Below are positions 33,375 to 42,400 of a DNA stretch of 48,600 nucleotides, in pieces (position 1 is the stretch's first letter; each line of letters opens with the position of its first letter). Below the pieces are notes generated by a model, which worked only from the letters and a program-made list of their open reading frames with translations, was not told the DNA's origin and did not search any database. A program made the position numbers and the translations under genes. The DNA is from Chloroflexota bacterium. Its GTDB lineage: Bacteria; Chloroflexota; Anaerolineae; Aggregatilineales; Phototrophicaceae. The stretch covers positions 1 to 48,600 of the forward strand of contig JACAER010000025.1 in NCBI GenBank assembly GCA_013388745.1. The letters run 5' to 3'.

Positions 33375-34652
33375 TTACCCGCCTGCTTCTTCGATCAATT
33401 CCTGAGCAACGCCCGCGACATTTTCAACCACCGCTTCTGCTGTATCCGTGCCGTCGATTACGGCCTGAATACCCTGATTCAGTTCATCACGGAAGGGCTG
33501 GAAGCCCGGAGGCATGATGGGCGCAACAGCATAGTTACCACCCTCGGTGAAGGCCGTCAGCGTGGACGCATCCAGACCGGTGCCTTCGGCACGCATGGTG
33601 AAAGAGTCGATGTAGAGCTGCGCGGCGCTCGGACGCGACGGCATCGGGCCGAAGCCAGTTTCGGCGACCAGAGCAGCGCCTTCTTCACCCGTCAGGAAGT
33701 TGACCAGCGACCAGGCTTCTGTCGGGAATTCGGTGTTAGCGCCCACCGCTAGGCAGACGGTGAAGGTCAGCGTGCCGCGGCCTGCCATCTCGCCCATTTC
33801 TTCTGACATCGCGCTGCCTGGTCCAATGGGCATTTCTGCCGCGCCCCAGTTCAGTTCAGGGAAGTTGTTGAGCAGGTAGCTGATGATCCAGTTGCCTTCG
33901 AGCGTCATAGCGCCTTTGCCCTGACCGAAAGCTTCACCCGGCCAACCGGCGCCCAGATCGGCAGAGGTCGCCGCGTAGCCGCCCTGGTGCAGGTCAGCAT
34001 AGAGTTGCAGCGCTTGCAGCGCGGGATCGGCTTCGAAGATGAAATTACCTTCTTCGTCGTACAGATGGCCGCCTGCCTGGACATAGAAAGCATACCAGCG
34101 GTCAAGATCGGCGTTAGCGATCAGACCGACCTGATTTTCATTGGTCAGGGCGATGGCGGCGGCGCGCAGGTCATCCCATGTCCAATCGGCTGTGGGGTAA
34201 TCCAGCCCAGCGGCGTCGAACATATCGCGGTTGTACTGAATGGCCAGCGTGGAGAAATCCTTCGCCGGGCAGTAGAGGCTGCCATCATAGGTGAAGGTAT
34301 TGCGCAGCGCCGGATACAGGCCATCGGGATTTTCGATCATGTCGTTGCCGTTATAAAGTACACCGGCCTCGACGTATTCAACGAATTTACCCTGACCGAC
34401 ATAGAAGACATCCGGATAATCGCCGGCGGCGAAGGCCGTCTGCAACTGGGTGTCATATTCAGGCTGGGCCGAAACGGTCACGGTGATGCCGGGGTTGGCA
34501 TCCCTAAACAATTGGACCTGCGCCTCAACGGCTTCCAGTTCTTCGGGCGATGCGGCGATCCACATTTCCAATGACACATCTTGTGCCGTAGCTGCGCTGC
34601 CGAGTGTCATCAGCAGCAGCACTGCGAGGAGGAGGGCGATACGGGTACGCAT
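33375..34652 (-). CDS. Sugar ABC transporter substrate-binding protein (family 1)
   Basis: 425 residues. It has a Sec signal peptide (MRTRIALLLAVLLLMTLG, SAATAQ) without a lipobox cysteine, so it is secreted or periplasmic rather than a lipoprotein. The mature part shows the MalE-like pattern: VSLEMWIAASPEELEAVEAQVQLFRDANPGITV, FAAGDYPDVFYVG, TLAIQYNRDMFDAAGL, ANADLDRWYAFYVQAGG, FGQGKGAMTLEGNW and WSLVNFLTGEEGAALVAETG. It is expected to bind the disaccharide split by the GH65 enzyme. It lies between the GH65 gene (98 bases upstream) and the permeases, with an operator-like site before it. Confidence 0.92.
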   Translation of the reverse strand: MRTRIALLLAVLLLMTLGSAATAQDVSLEMWIAASPEELEAVEAQVQLFRDANPGITVTVSAQPEYDTQLQTAFAAGDYPDVFYVGQGKFVEYVEAGVLYNGNDMIENPDGLYPALRNTFTYDGSLYCPAKDFSTLAIQYNRDMFDAAGLDYPTADWTWDDLRAAAIALTNENQVGLIANADLDRWYAFYVQAGGHLYDEEGNFIFEADPALQALQLYADLHQGGYAATSADLGAGWPGEAFGQGKGAMTLEGNWIISYLLNNFPELNWGAAEMPIGPGSAMSEEMGEMAGRGTLTFTVCLAVGANTEFPTEAWSLVNFLTGEEGAALVAETGFGPMPSRPSAAQLYIDSFTMRAEGTGLDASTLTAFTEGGNYAVAPIMPPGFQPFRDELNQGIQAVIDGTDTAEAVVENVAGVAQELIEEAGG

Positions 34653-34682
34653 TTGGTTACTCCATTAAGCTGTTTTGTCGTG

Positions 34683-34692
34683 TAAACCTTTA
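34683..34692. promoter_or_regulatory. Probable LacI operator (one-mismatch core copy)
   Basis: TAAACCTTTA differs at one base from the TAAACGTTTA core of the two perfect operators. It lies 31 bases upstream of the binding-protein start. A wider imperfect palindrome TAAAC-N5-GTTTA (34683-34697) overlaps it. Confidence 0.5.
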
Positions 34693-34749
34693 GTTTAAAA
34701 CGATGGGTGCAGCACACAGGCGTAGGCCACGACCCATCAGCGGCCACCA

Positions 34750-36954
34750 TCACGCCGATGGGGATACCTTCACGGGGTTCTTGACGCGGAATGCGCGCCG
34801 CCGACCCCGATAGTACACATGAAAAGAAACCTGCTGCCAATGCTCCGGCAGATGCGGCGCGGTCTTTAGCTTGCCGTCTGCGTCGATATGCAATCCACAC
34901 ATACCGAACAACACCGCCTGAATGAGGCCGCCGCAGGCCGCGCCATGAATGCCATCGCGGACATTGCCTTTGTTGTCCTTCAGATCGATTTCGGCGGCGT
35001 GCTGAAACAGTTCGTAAGCCGTCTCGCTGAGACCTAAGCGCGCGGCGACCCATGTATGCATCGACGGGCTGAGCGATGAACCGTGATCGGTGCGTGGATA
35101 GTAGGTATTCCAGTTATTGAGTATGACTTCGCGCGAGGCGCCGAGTTCGTCGCCCAGCAGCGCCATGAGCATCACGACGTCGGCTTGTTTGATGACCTGA
35201 GTCTGGATGCTGCGTTTGTGGCCCAATATCGCCTGCACGCTGGCGGTACGCGGCTCATAGAGCGGTACCGGGATGTACTCCATATCGAAAAAGCCAGGAA
35301 ACTGTATGTGAATCTGTTTCTCATGATCGAAGGGGATATACATTTTGGCGATGATGTCGCGCCAGTGGTTAAGGCGTTCGGGCGTCAGCTTGAGCGCTGT
35401 GACTAAACGCTGATGATCGTTTGGCGCGTGCGCTTTGAGCCAATCCACCATTTCGAGCGCCCGCTGCAAGTGCCAGACGACCATGCGATTGGTGAACACG
35501 CTGTTGTCGATATTTTCGTGGTATTCGTCAGGGCCGATCTGCTGTGAGATTTCGTAGCGGCCATTTTTGGCTTCGACACGGCTGCCCCAGAAGACAGCGG
35601 TATCGAGGAAGATTTCCGCACCATAGCTGCGCAAAAATTCATCATCGCCTGTCCAGCGCCAGTATTGCAGCACCGCAAAAGCGATGTCTGTCGAAATGTG
35701 CTGCTCGCTGTCGCCCGTCCAGATGCGAATACGCGAGCCATCCGGCTGGACATCCGACCACTGCGGTGTGGTCTCTTCGCCCGTGTCGGTGCTTTCCCAG
35801 GGGAACATCGCCCCCTCATAGCCGTTGGCCTGCGCTTTGTGGCGCGCGCCGAGCAGCTTGTTGTAACGGTACATCAGCAGATTACGCGCCAGATGCGGCT
35901 GCGTCAGCGTCAACGGAGGCAGGATGAACAGTTCGGTGTCCCAGAATACATGGCCTTTGTAGCCCAGCCCGGAGAGCGTTTTGGCGCCGATGCTGACTTG
36001 CTGATCGTGGCGCGGCGCAGCGATCAGGATGTGATACATCGCGAAACGCAGCGATAACTGCGCATTGTCGTCACCCATGATTTGAATGTCACTGTCGCGC
36101 CAATATTTTGCCCATTCGTTTCTGTGGGCACTTAGCAGTGCATCGTAGCCTTTTTTAGCGGCCTGATCCGCCTTTTTCTGTGCGGCGGTCAGCGGTTCAT
36201 GGGTGTCGCGGCTGGTAAACACCGTCGTGAATTTATCGACAGTGATGGTTTCCTGCTGTTTGAGCGTGAAAGCGGTCATCACAGTGGGCTGTAGGCCTTT
36301 GACTTTCGCTTTGTGCTTGCCCGGCGCAATCAATTTAGAGGCCATACCCAGCCTATAGCCTGACTGCTGTGTTTTGGCGCCAATGCTGATGATGCTGCCT
36401 TTGGCTGTCACCTGAAAATCGCCCCAGTGCTGATTTCCCGCGTTAGTGACTGTGCCGTCGAGGCTGCTTTCAATCACAATCTCGGGATTGCCATCAACCG
36501 CGAACAACTGGACGCGCTGCGCGAGTACATGTTGATCGCTCAGACTGGCGAAGCGCTCAAATACGAGCCGTACCACGCTGCCTGTTTTGGCGCGGAACAA
36601 CACCTCGCGGCGCAGCAGACCTTCGTCTATGTGCAGAGTGCGGCGATAGCCAAGCAAAGCGCCCCTGGGCGGGTACAAGTAGTCTGTGGTTTTGGCGTTG
36701 AGATGAAACAGTGTGCCATCGATGCGGATCGTGATAGGCAGCCAATTAGGGGCGTTCACCAGCTCTGGGACCAGCGCGCCGGGTACGTGATTATAGACAC
36801 CATGAATCAGTGTTGCGGGGGTTTGTCCGGCATAGTCTTCTTCGAAACTGGCGCGTGTGCTCAAATAGCCGTTGCCGATAGAAAAGATCGTTTCATGATG
36901 CAAAATCTTTTCGGGGTGGAAAGGAAATTCCTCGATATTCCACAAACGGCGCAT
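34750..36954 (-). CDS. GH65 disaccharide phosphorylase (maltose/trehalose/kojibiose/nigerose type)
   Basis: 734 residues, the usual size for glycoside hydrolase family 65. The N-terminal beta-sandwich begins LWNIEEFPFHPEKILHHETIFSIGNGYLSTRASFEE. The (alpha/alpha)6 barrel shows GYKGHVFWDTELFILPPL, MFPWESTDTGEETTP, HISTDIAFAVLQYW, and the general acid Glu477 in QIGPDEYHENIDNSVFTN. C-terminal IKQADVVMLMALLGDEL and YYPRTDHGSSLSPSMHTWVAARLG carry the phosphate-site region, and IHGAACGGLIQAVLFG is typical. These enzymes cleave an alpha-linked glucose disaccharide with phosphate to beta-glucose 1-phosphate and glucose, matching the pgmB gene in the locus. Linkage specificity cannot be fixed by eye. 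There is no signal peptide, so it acts in the cytoplasm. Confidence 0.94.
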   Translation of the reverse strand: MRRLWNIEEFPFHPEKILHHETIFSIGNGYLSTRASFEEDYAGQTPATLIHGVYNHVPGALVPELVNAPNWLPITIRIDGTLFHLNAKTTDYLYPPRGALLGYRRTLHIDEGLLRREVLFRAKTGSVVRLVFERFASLSDQHVLAQRVQLFAVDGNPEIVIESSLDGTVTNAGNQHWGDFQVTAKGSIISIGAKTQQSGYRLGMASKLIAPGKHKAKVKGLQPTVMTAFTLKQQETITVDKFTTVFTSRDTHEPLTAAQKKADQAAKKGYDALLSAHRNEWAKYWRDSDIQIMGDDNAQLSLRFAMYHILIAAPRHDQQVSIGAKTLSGLGYKGHVFWDTELFILPPLTLTQPHLARNLLMYRYNKLLGARHKAQANGYEGAMFPWESTDTGEETTPQWSDVQPDGSRIRIWTGDSEQHISTDIAFAVLQYWRWTGDDEFLRSYGAEIFLDTAVFWGSRVEAKNGRYEISQQIGPDEYHENIDNSVFTNRMVVWHLQRALEMVDWLKAHAPNDHQRLVTALKLTPERLNHWRDIIAKMYIPFDHEKQIHIQFPGFFDMEYIPVPLYEPRTASVQAILGHKRSIQTQVIKQADVVMLMALLGDELGASREVILNNWNTYYPRTDHGSSLSPSMHTWVAARLGLSETAYELFQHAAEIDLKDNKGNVRDGIHGAACGGLIQAVLFGMCGLHIDADGKLKTAPHLPEHWQQVSFHVYYRGRRRAFRVKNPVKVSPSA

Positions 36955-37000
36955 GCTGTGCGCACTCCTTTGATCAAAACAATAATTTCGTTGCTTATAC

Positions 37001-37012
37001 TTAAACGTTTAA
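37001..37012. promoter_or_regulatory. LacI-family operator, perfect 12-bp palindrome (copy 2)
   Basis: TTAAACGTTTAA, identical to the pgmB site, 47 bases upstream of the GH65 start. On the minus strand it lies between a -35-like TTGATA (37015-37020) and a -10-like TATAAG (36994-36999), the classical repressor position. The 15-base spacer is short. Confidence 0.72.
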
Positions 37013-37106
37013 TGTATCAAATTGCTGAAAAAATACAAGCATTCTTGGCCTATTTCAGCCTATATCTCTTAACAAACTCTCATTTTTGGATGCTGACTGA
37101 ATAAAA

Positions 37107-37135
37107 ACACACGCCGCTACCGAAGCGGCGTGTGT
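37107..37135 (-). terminator. Strong intrinsic terminator of the MFS gene
   Basis: ACACACGCCGCT (37107-37118) and AGCGGCGTGTGT (37124-37135) form a perfect 12-bp stem with a 5-base loop. On the minus strand it is followed by TTTTTAT. Confidence 0.9.
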
Positions 37136-37162
37136 CTATCGTACAAATGCTGCGGAGAAGTT

Positions 37163-38407
37163 TTATGCAGCCTGCTGTAAGGCGGGCGAGTACCGCACGA
37201 TGATGCTGCTGAGAATCCCGCCGAGCAGGGCATAGAGCGCCAATGCGTTTGTTGTACCGATCTGATCGGCCACAAATCCCAATACCAGCGCTCCCAACGG
37301 CGCAATGCCGAAGAAAGTAAGTGTGTAGAGACTGAGTATACGCCCGCGAAACTCGTCTGGCACACTCGTCTGAATAATGGTGTTCATCGTAATGAATTGC
37401 AGGATGATACTGAAACCGATGAAGGCGATGACAAGTGCGGACAGCCAAAGGCTGCTGGTTATGCTTATAGCGAAAAGCAGCGCCGGCGTCAGGATACACA
37501 TGCTGGCGACGATCACTCCGCGTTTGAAACGCTCATGCAGCCAGGTGACAAGCAGGCCTGCGGCTACCGCGCCAAGACCGTGCGCCGCGCTGAGCGTGGC
37601 GAAACCCTCTTTAGGCGAATTGAGCACAAGATCGGCAAATGCCGGCATGAGTGTCATCATATTGACGACGAAAATGCTGCTCATCATGGAGAGCAGCAGA
37701 ATCGGGCCAATGACCGCGTGATCGCGTGAATAGCGCAGGCCCTGACTCAACTGCTGCCAGAATCCTGCTTTCCTGACAGGCGGTGCGCGGTGGGCGATGT
37801 CCATGATTATCAGACCCGCGATAACAGCCAGAAAACTAAGGCCATTCAGGAAGAAGCACCATCCCGCGCCCCAGTTGACCAGCGCAATCCCTGCGGCGGT
37901 TGGCCCAAAGATACGCGCAATATTGAAGACGATCGAGTTAAGTGTAATGCCGCTGGTCAGGTATTCGCGCCCGACGAGTTCAACGATGAAGGATTGGCGC
38001 GCGGGGGCATCCAGAGCATCCATCGTGCCCGACAAAAACGAGAGCAGGACGATATGCCAGACCTGCACTGTGTCGGCGAAGACGAGTACCGCCAGCACAA
38101 AGGCCAGGGTCATCTGCGCGCTCTGGGTAAAGATCAGGATTTGGCGTTTGGAGAAACGATCCACGACAACGCCTGCGAACGGGGACAGCAGCAGCGCTGG
38201 TATGCCCGCTGCGCACGCCACCAGCCCCAACCACAGCTCAGAGCGCGTTAGATAGAAAACCAGCCAACCGTGGGCGACTTTTTGCATCCACGTCCCGGAG
38301 ATCGAGACAAGCTGTGTCAGAAAATAGAGGCGGAAGTTAGGAACAGTCAGCGCTACAAAAGCGCTGTGCTGTAGGCGGCGCGAAACCGCCGTTGTGATTG
38401 ACGACAT
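37163..38407 (-). CDS. MFS transporter, EntS/MFS_3-like exporter
   Basis: 414 residues with about twelve membrane segments. Landmarks are the N-terminal LTVPNFRLYFLTQLVSISGTWMQKVAHGWLVFYLT, the loop 2-3 motif GVVVDRFSKRQILIFTQ, DALDAPARQSFIVELVGREYL, and the mirrored GLLVTWLHERFKRG. The domain arrangement matches the MFS_3 group, which includes the enterobactin exporter EntS and macrolide exporters. It is the last gene of a minus-strand run after an NRPS and a methyltransferase, so it may export the NRPS product; this is inference from position only. Confidence 0.9.
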   Translation of the reverse strand: MSSITTAVSRRLQHSAFVALTVPNFRLYFLTQLVSISGTWMQKVAHGWLVFYLTRSELWLGLVACAAGIPALLLSPFAGVVVDRFSKRQILIFTQSAQMTLAFVLAVLVFADTVQVWHIVLLSFLSGTMDALDAPARQSFIVELVGREYLTSGITLNSIVFNIARIFGPTAAGIALVNWGAGWCFFLNGLSFLAVIAGLIIMDIAHRAPPVRKAGFWQQLSQGLRYSRDHAVIGPILLLSMMSSIFVVNMMTLMPAFADLVLNSPKEGFATLSAAHGLGAVAAGLLVTWLHERFKRGVIVASMCILTPALLFAISITSSLWLSALVIAFIGFSIILQFITMNTIIQTSVPDEFRGRILSLYTLTFFGIAPLGALVLGFVADQIGTTNALALYALLGGILSSIIVRYSPALQQAA

Positions 38408-38478
38408 GCTCTAGACACTCAGTCAAATTTGAAGCGATGATAATTTCACTATACCTGAATTTAGCGCTGGGTGTGGTT

Positions 38479-39375
38479 CTATTTGGACTGTTCCCAGCGT
38501 CCATAGGCGGATGTTGCCAGCAGGCGACCGCCGCTTTTTTCGCGCAGTGCCATTTCACCAGCGCGAATCTGCCCCGAATGTCCTGAAAAAAGGTCTTCGA
38601 GCAGATGATACAGGCTGAGCGGTGAAACTTTGACGGCGTAGGCGGTTAGGATAGCGAATAACGGCTGGTCGCTAAGTACTTCGCCACAGGCTTGCAGCAG
38701 CAGCGGCAGAGATTCGTGCAGTTTCCAGAGTTCGCCCTTTGGCCCGCGCCCAAATTTGGGCGGGTCGATGATAAGCGCGTCATAGCGCGTGCCGCGCCGC
38801 GCCGCGCGCTGCGTAAATTTCAGAGCGTCGTCAATGATCCAGCGCACAGGACGTTCGTTTAAGCTGGAAAGTGTCTGATTTTCACGCGCCCAGGCGACAA
38901 CTTTTTTGGAGGCGTCTACGTGTGTGACCTGTGCGCCGGCGGCGGCAAGCGTCAGAGTAGAAATCCCGGTATACGCGAAAAGGTTCAACACGTTGATCGG
39001 GCGCGTGGCTGCCTGCACCTGCGCCGTCATCCATTTCCACTGCGCTGCGTGTTCAGGAAAAACGCCAAGATGCCGAAAGGGAGTGGCTTCGGCGAAAAAC
39101 CTGATGTCCCCCCAGTGCATTTCCCAGCGCGCAGGCAGCGGCTTGTTGAATGACCAACCGCCGCTTTCTTCATCATCACCCCCCTGGAAGACGGCGTGCG
39201 CACCGTGCCACTCTTTTTCTGCCAGCTTTGGCCGCCACATGGCCTGAGGTTCGGGGCGCACGAAAGTATAGGGCCCGAAGCGCTCGAATTTTAAGCCATC
39301 ACCGCTGTCAAGCAGTTCGTAATCGCGCCAATTTTCGGTGATAAGTACGTCAGAATGCGTTTTAAAATCACTCAT
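38479..39375 (-). CDS. Class I SAM-dependent methyltransferase, COG1092/RlmI-like without PUA domain
   Basis: 298 residues from the ATG at 39375. The catalytic fold shows VLNLFAYTGISTLTLAAAGAQVTHVDASKKVVAWARENQ (SAM site), WIIDDALKFTQRAARRGTRYDALIIDPPKFGRGPKGELWK (the DPPKF motif) and an EKSGGRLLATSAYGRW terminus. This is the RlmI/RlmK rRNA methyltransferase pattern, but the N-terminal PUA RNA-binding domain of RlmI is replaced by about 100 residues (ITENWRDYELLDSGDGLKFERFG, MHWGDIRFFAEATPFRHLGVFPEHA). The target is likely RNA but unproven. It is co-directional with the flanking NRPS and MFS genes. Confidence 0.88.
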   Translation of the reverse strand: MSDFKTHSDVLITENWRDYELLDSGDGLKFERFGPYTFVRPEPQAMWRPKLAEKEWHGAHAVFQGGDDEESGGWSFNKPLPARWEMHWGDIRFFAEATPFRHLGVFPEHAAQWKWMTAQVQAATRPINVLNLFAYTGISTLTLAAAGAQVTHVDASKKVVAWARENQTLSSLNERPVRWIIDDALKFTQRAARRGTRYDALIIDPPKFGRGPKGELWKLHESLPLLLQACGEVLSDQPLFAILTAYAVKVSPLSLYHLLEDLFSGHSGQIRAGEMALREKSGGRLLATSAYGRWEQSK

Positions 39376-39415
39376 GATAATAACCCTTATCAATGAGTAA
39401 TCTCCCGGTGCGCCT

Positions 39416-39440
39416 ACAAAGACGATCTGGCAGTCTTTGT
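39416..39440. terminator. Hairpin between NRPS and methyltransferase genes
   Basis: ACAAAGAC (39416-39423) and GTCTTTGT (39433-39440) form an 8-bp stem with a 9-base loop. No T run follows on the minus strand, so termination is at best partial. Confidence 0.4.
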
Positions 39441-39464
39441 TCTCTAATCATACTTATTGGTGTG

Positions 39465-42400
39465 CTAAACAGCAGCGGTGTGGGCTTCTTGCGCTCGGAT
39501 CAGCAGCGCCTTGAGCTGCGCGCCTAACACCGGCACATTTTCAGCGCTGAAGATTGTGCAGGGATCGCCAGGGATTTTGTAGACTTGCGGTGTGTTTGCT
39601 AATACTTCTCCCCAGCCCCATTGTGGTCGCACCGAGAAAGAATCGTACCAGCCGGGAGGTAGAAACAGCGTCATCTCTCCATCATAAAATGCGGGTGCGA
39701 CATAGTTGTTGGTAGCCCGGCGCACTGCAAATTCTTCATAGAGGCCGGTTCGCAGGACAAACGGCAAGGGGCGCCCAGTGATTTTCGAGAGTCGTACCGC
39801 GCCCTTCCAGAAAATATGCTGTATGTTTTCGATCGTTTCCCCGATGTGCAGAATTTCATTGTACACTGTCGTGAGCGTATCCCGCCATTTGGCCGGCCCG
39901 CCTAGCAATATCTTGGTCACTTTTCCTTGCGCACGCTCGGCGACTGTGCGCGGGCGCGGCACGGTGGCAATCGCGGCCAGGAATGCAACTTCTTCTCCCT
40001 GCTCTTTGAGACGACGCGCTATTTCTACGGCCACTAGCCCACTGGCAAAACACCCACCCAAATAGTAAGGCCCGCGTGGTTGTATACTTTTGATCTCCTC
40101 GATGAAAGCTTCGGCGACCATATCTACCGAAGCGCTGAGCGTCTGGTGAGCGGCCAGGCCTTGCCAGTGCAGCGCATAGAAAGGCTGATCGTTACCAAGC
40201 TGACGCGCTAGATGGTTGAGATCGATAACGCCACCGCCGACGCAGAAAAATGGCGGTCGGCTACCATGGGGTTGTATCTTGATGATCGGAGAGTGCTGAA
40301 CCACTTTATCCGATTCGGTGGTCGAGTCAATGATTTTCGCCAGTCTGGCGACAGTGGGCGCGTTAAAGAGCACCGCCATCGGCAGGTGTTTGTGCAAGCG
40401 TCTTTCAATTTGTGTGAAAATACGGATGGCCAGCAGTGAATGGCCGCCAAGATCGTAGAAATTATCGTGTATGCCTATCTGACTGTGCCCCAGAATTTCG
40501 CCCCAGATAGACGCCAGCACGATTTCTGTCGGTGTGCGGGGTGCAACGAATTCGCCTTCGTGTTCGTCGAAGCTTGGCGCGGGCAGCGCTTTGCGGTCGA
40601 TTTTGCCGTTAGGAGTAAGCGGCAGCGTTTCGAGCAACACATAGGCAGCAGGAATCATATAGTCGGGCAGTGTTTCTTTCAGGAAACTGCGCCACTTAGA
40701 TGCTACTAGCGCCTTCCCCTGTACAACGAGATAAGCAGCCAGGTATTTCTGCCCATGTTCGTCATCGCGGGCAATAACCACGCAGCGGCGCACATGTGCA
40801 TGCTGCGCTAAGGCGGCTTCGATCTCGCCTAACTCGACACGATGGCCGCGAATTTTGGCCTGCTGATCGATGCGCCCTAAAAACTCGATGTTGCCATCAG
40901 GCAGATAGCGCATCAAATCGCCGGTTTTATACAAACGCTGTGTGGGATCATTGCTGAAGGGGTTGGCAACAAAGCGCTCAGCGCTTAAATCAGGGCGATT
41001 CAGATAACCCGATGCAACACAACGACCGCCAATGTAGAGTTCTCCGGCTACACCGGGTGGCACAGGCTGCATATAGGCATCAAGGAGATAAATGAGCGTG
41101 TTCGCCAGCGGGCGACCTACGGGCACTTCACTGCGATTGAGCGCGCTGTAGGGCACATCGTAGACCAGCGAGGTGATGGCGGTTTCTGTCAGTCCGTAGG
41201 CATTGCGCAGCGGAATCTGCTGCGGCGCTTTCTCCTGCCAGACAGCCAGACGTTCCGGCGCGGCGCGTTCGCTGCCGATCACCAGCAGCCGCAGCGCCCC
41301 CGGCCACACGCTGTCTTTGTCTTCCAGCGCATATGTCCACTCGTGCCAATAGGGAGTGGGCAGATTTAGAACCGTGACACCCGCAGCGTCAACGGCGCGC
41401 AAAAATTCATTGATCGCCGGAGCTGCGCCCTGCGGCCAGATGACGACGGCTGCGCCTGCTAAGAGGGTCGGATAAATTTCCTCGCCCGCCACATCGAAGC
41501 TGAGCGAGGCAAAATGCAGCACCCGATCGCTGGCGCTCAGTCCGTAGCGTTCGATAATCGCCAGATTGTGATTGACCAACGCGCGCTGCGGCAGCAAAAC
41601 CCCTTTGGGCTTACCGGTTGAGCCAGACGTATAGATGACATACGCTGGCTGCTCACTATGGACCACCAGTCCCAGATTTTCGCTGCTGTATTGCGCTATC
41701 TGTGACCATGCGCTGTCTACACAGATGGCGCTGATGCGTTCTGTCTCAATCGCCAGCACGCTCAATAGGCGCTGCTGTGTGAGCAGCACTTTAAGTTGTG
41801 TGTCGGCGATCATGAACGCGCGTCGCTCGTGCGGATAGGCGGGATCAATCGGCACGTAAGCTGCGCCTGTTTTCATGACAGCCAGAAAGCTAACGACGGC
41901 TTCAATCGAACGCTCCATGCTGATGCCCACAAAATGGCCGCTGCTAACGCCGAGACGCTGTAAGTAGTGTGCCAGTTGGTTGGCGCGCGCGTTCAGTTCC
42001 CCGAAGCTTACTTGCTCACCGCCGCTGAAAAGCGCTGTGTTAGTAGGTGTACGCGCGGCCTGCGCTTCGAACAGTGTGTGTACGCCCTCATCAAGCGGAA
42101 AAGCGCGCGCGGTTTGATTCCACGCCACGAGCAGCTGCTCGCGATCATTGGCGCTGAGCATGGCCAGCAGATCGATGGGGATTTCTGGTTCGTTCAGCGC
42201 CGCGCGCAGCAGGTTTTGCCAATGGCGCGCCATCTGCTCGATACGCGCCGGCGTGAACAGATCACTGCGGTAATGAAACGCAGCGTGCAGCCCTGTCTCC
42301 TGTGGATAGACTTCGAGCGCGATGTCCAGGGGCGTGCCGCTGCTCGTGAAGTTTTCACTATCAGGCATTTCCAGAAATGAAAAGGCTGCTTGTATTACCG

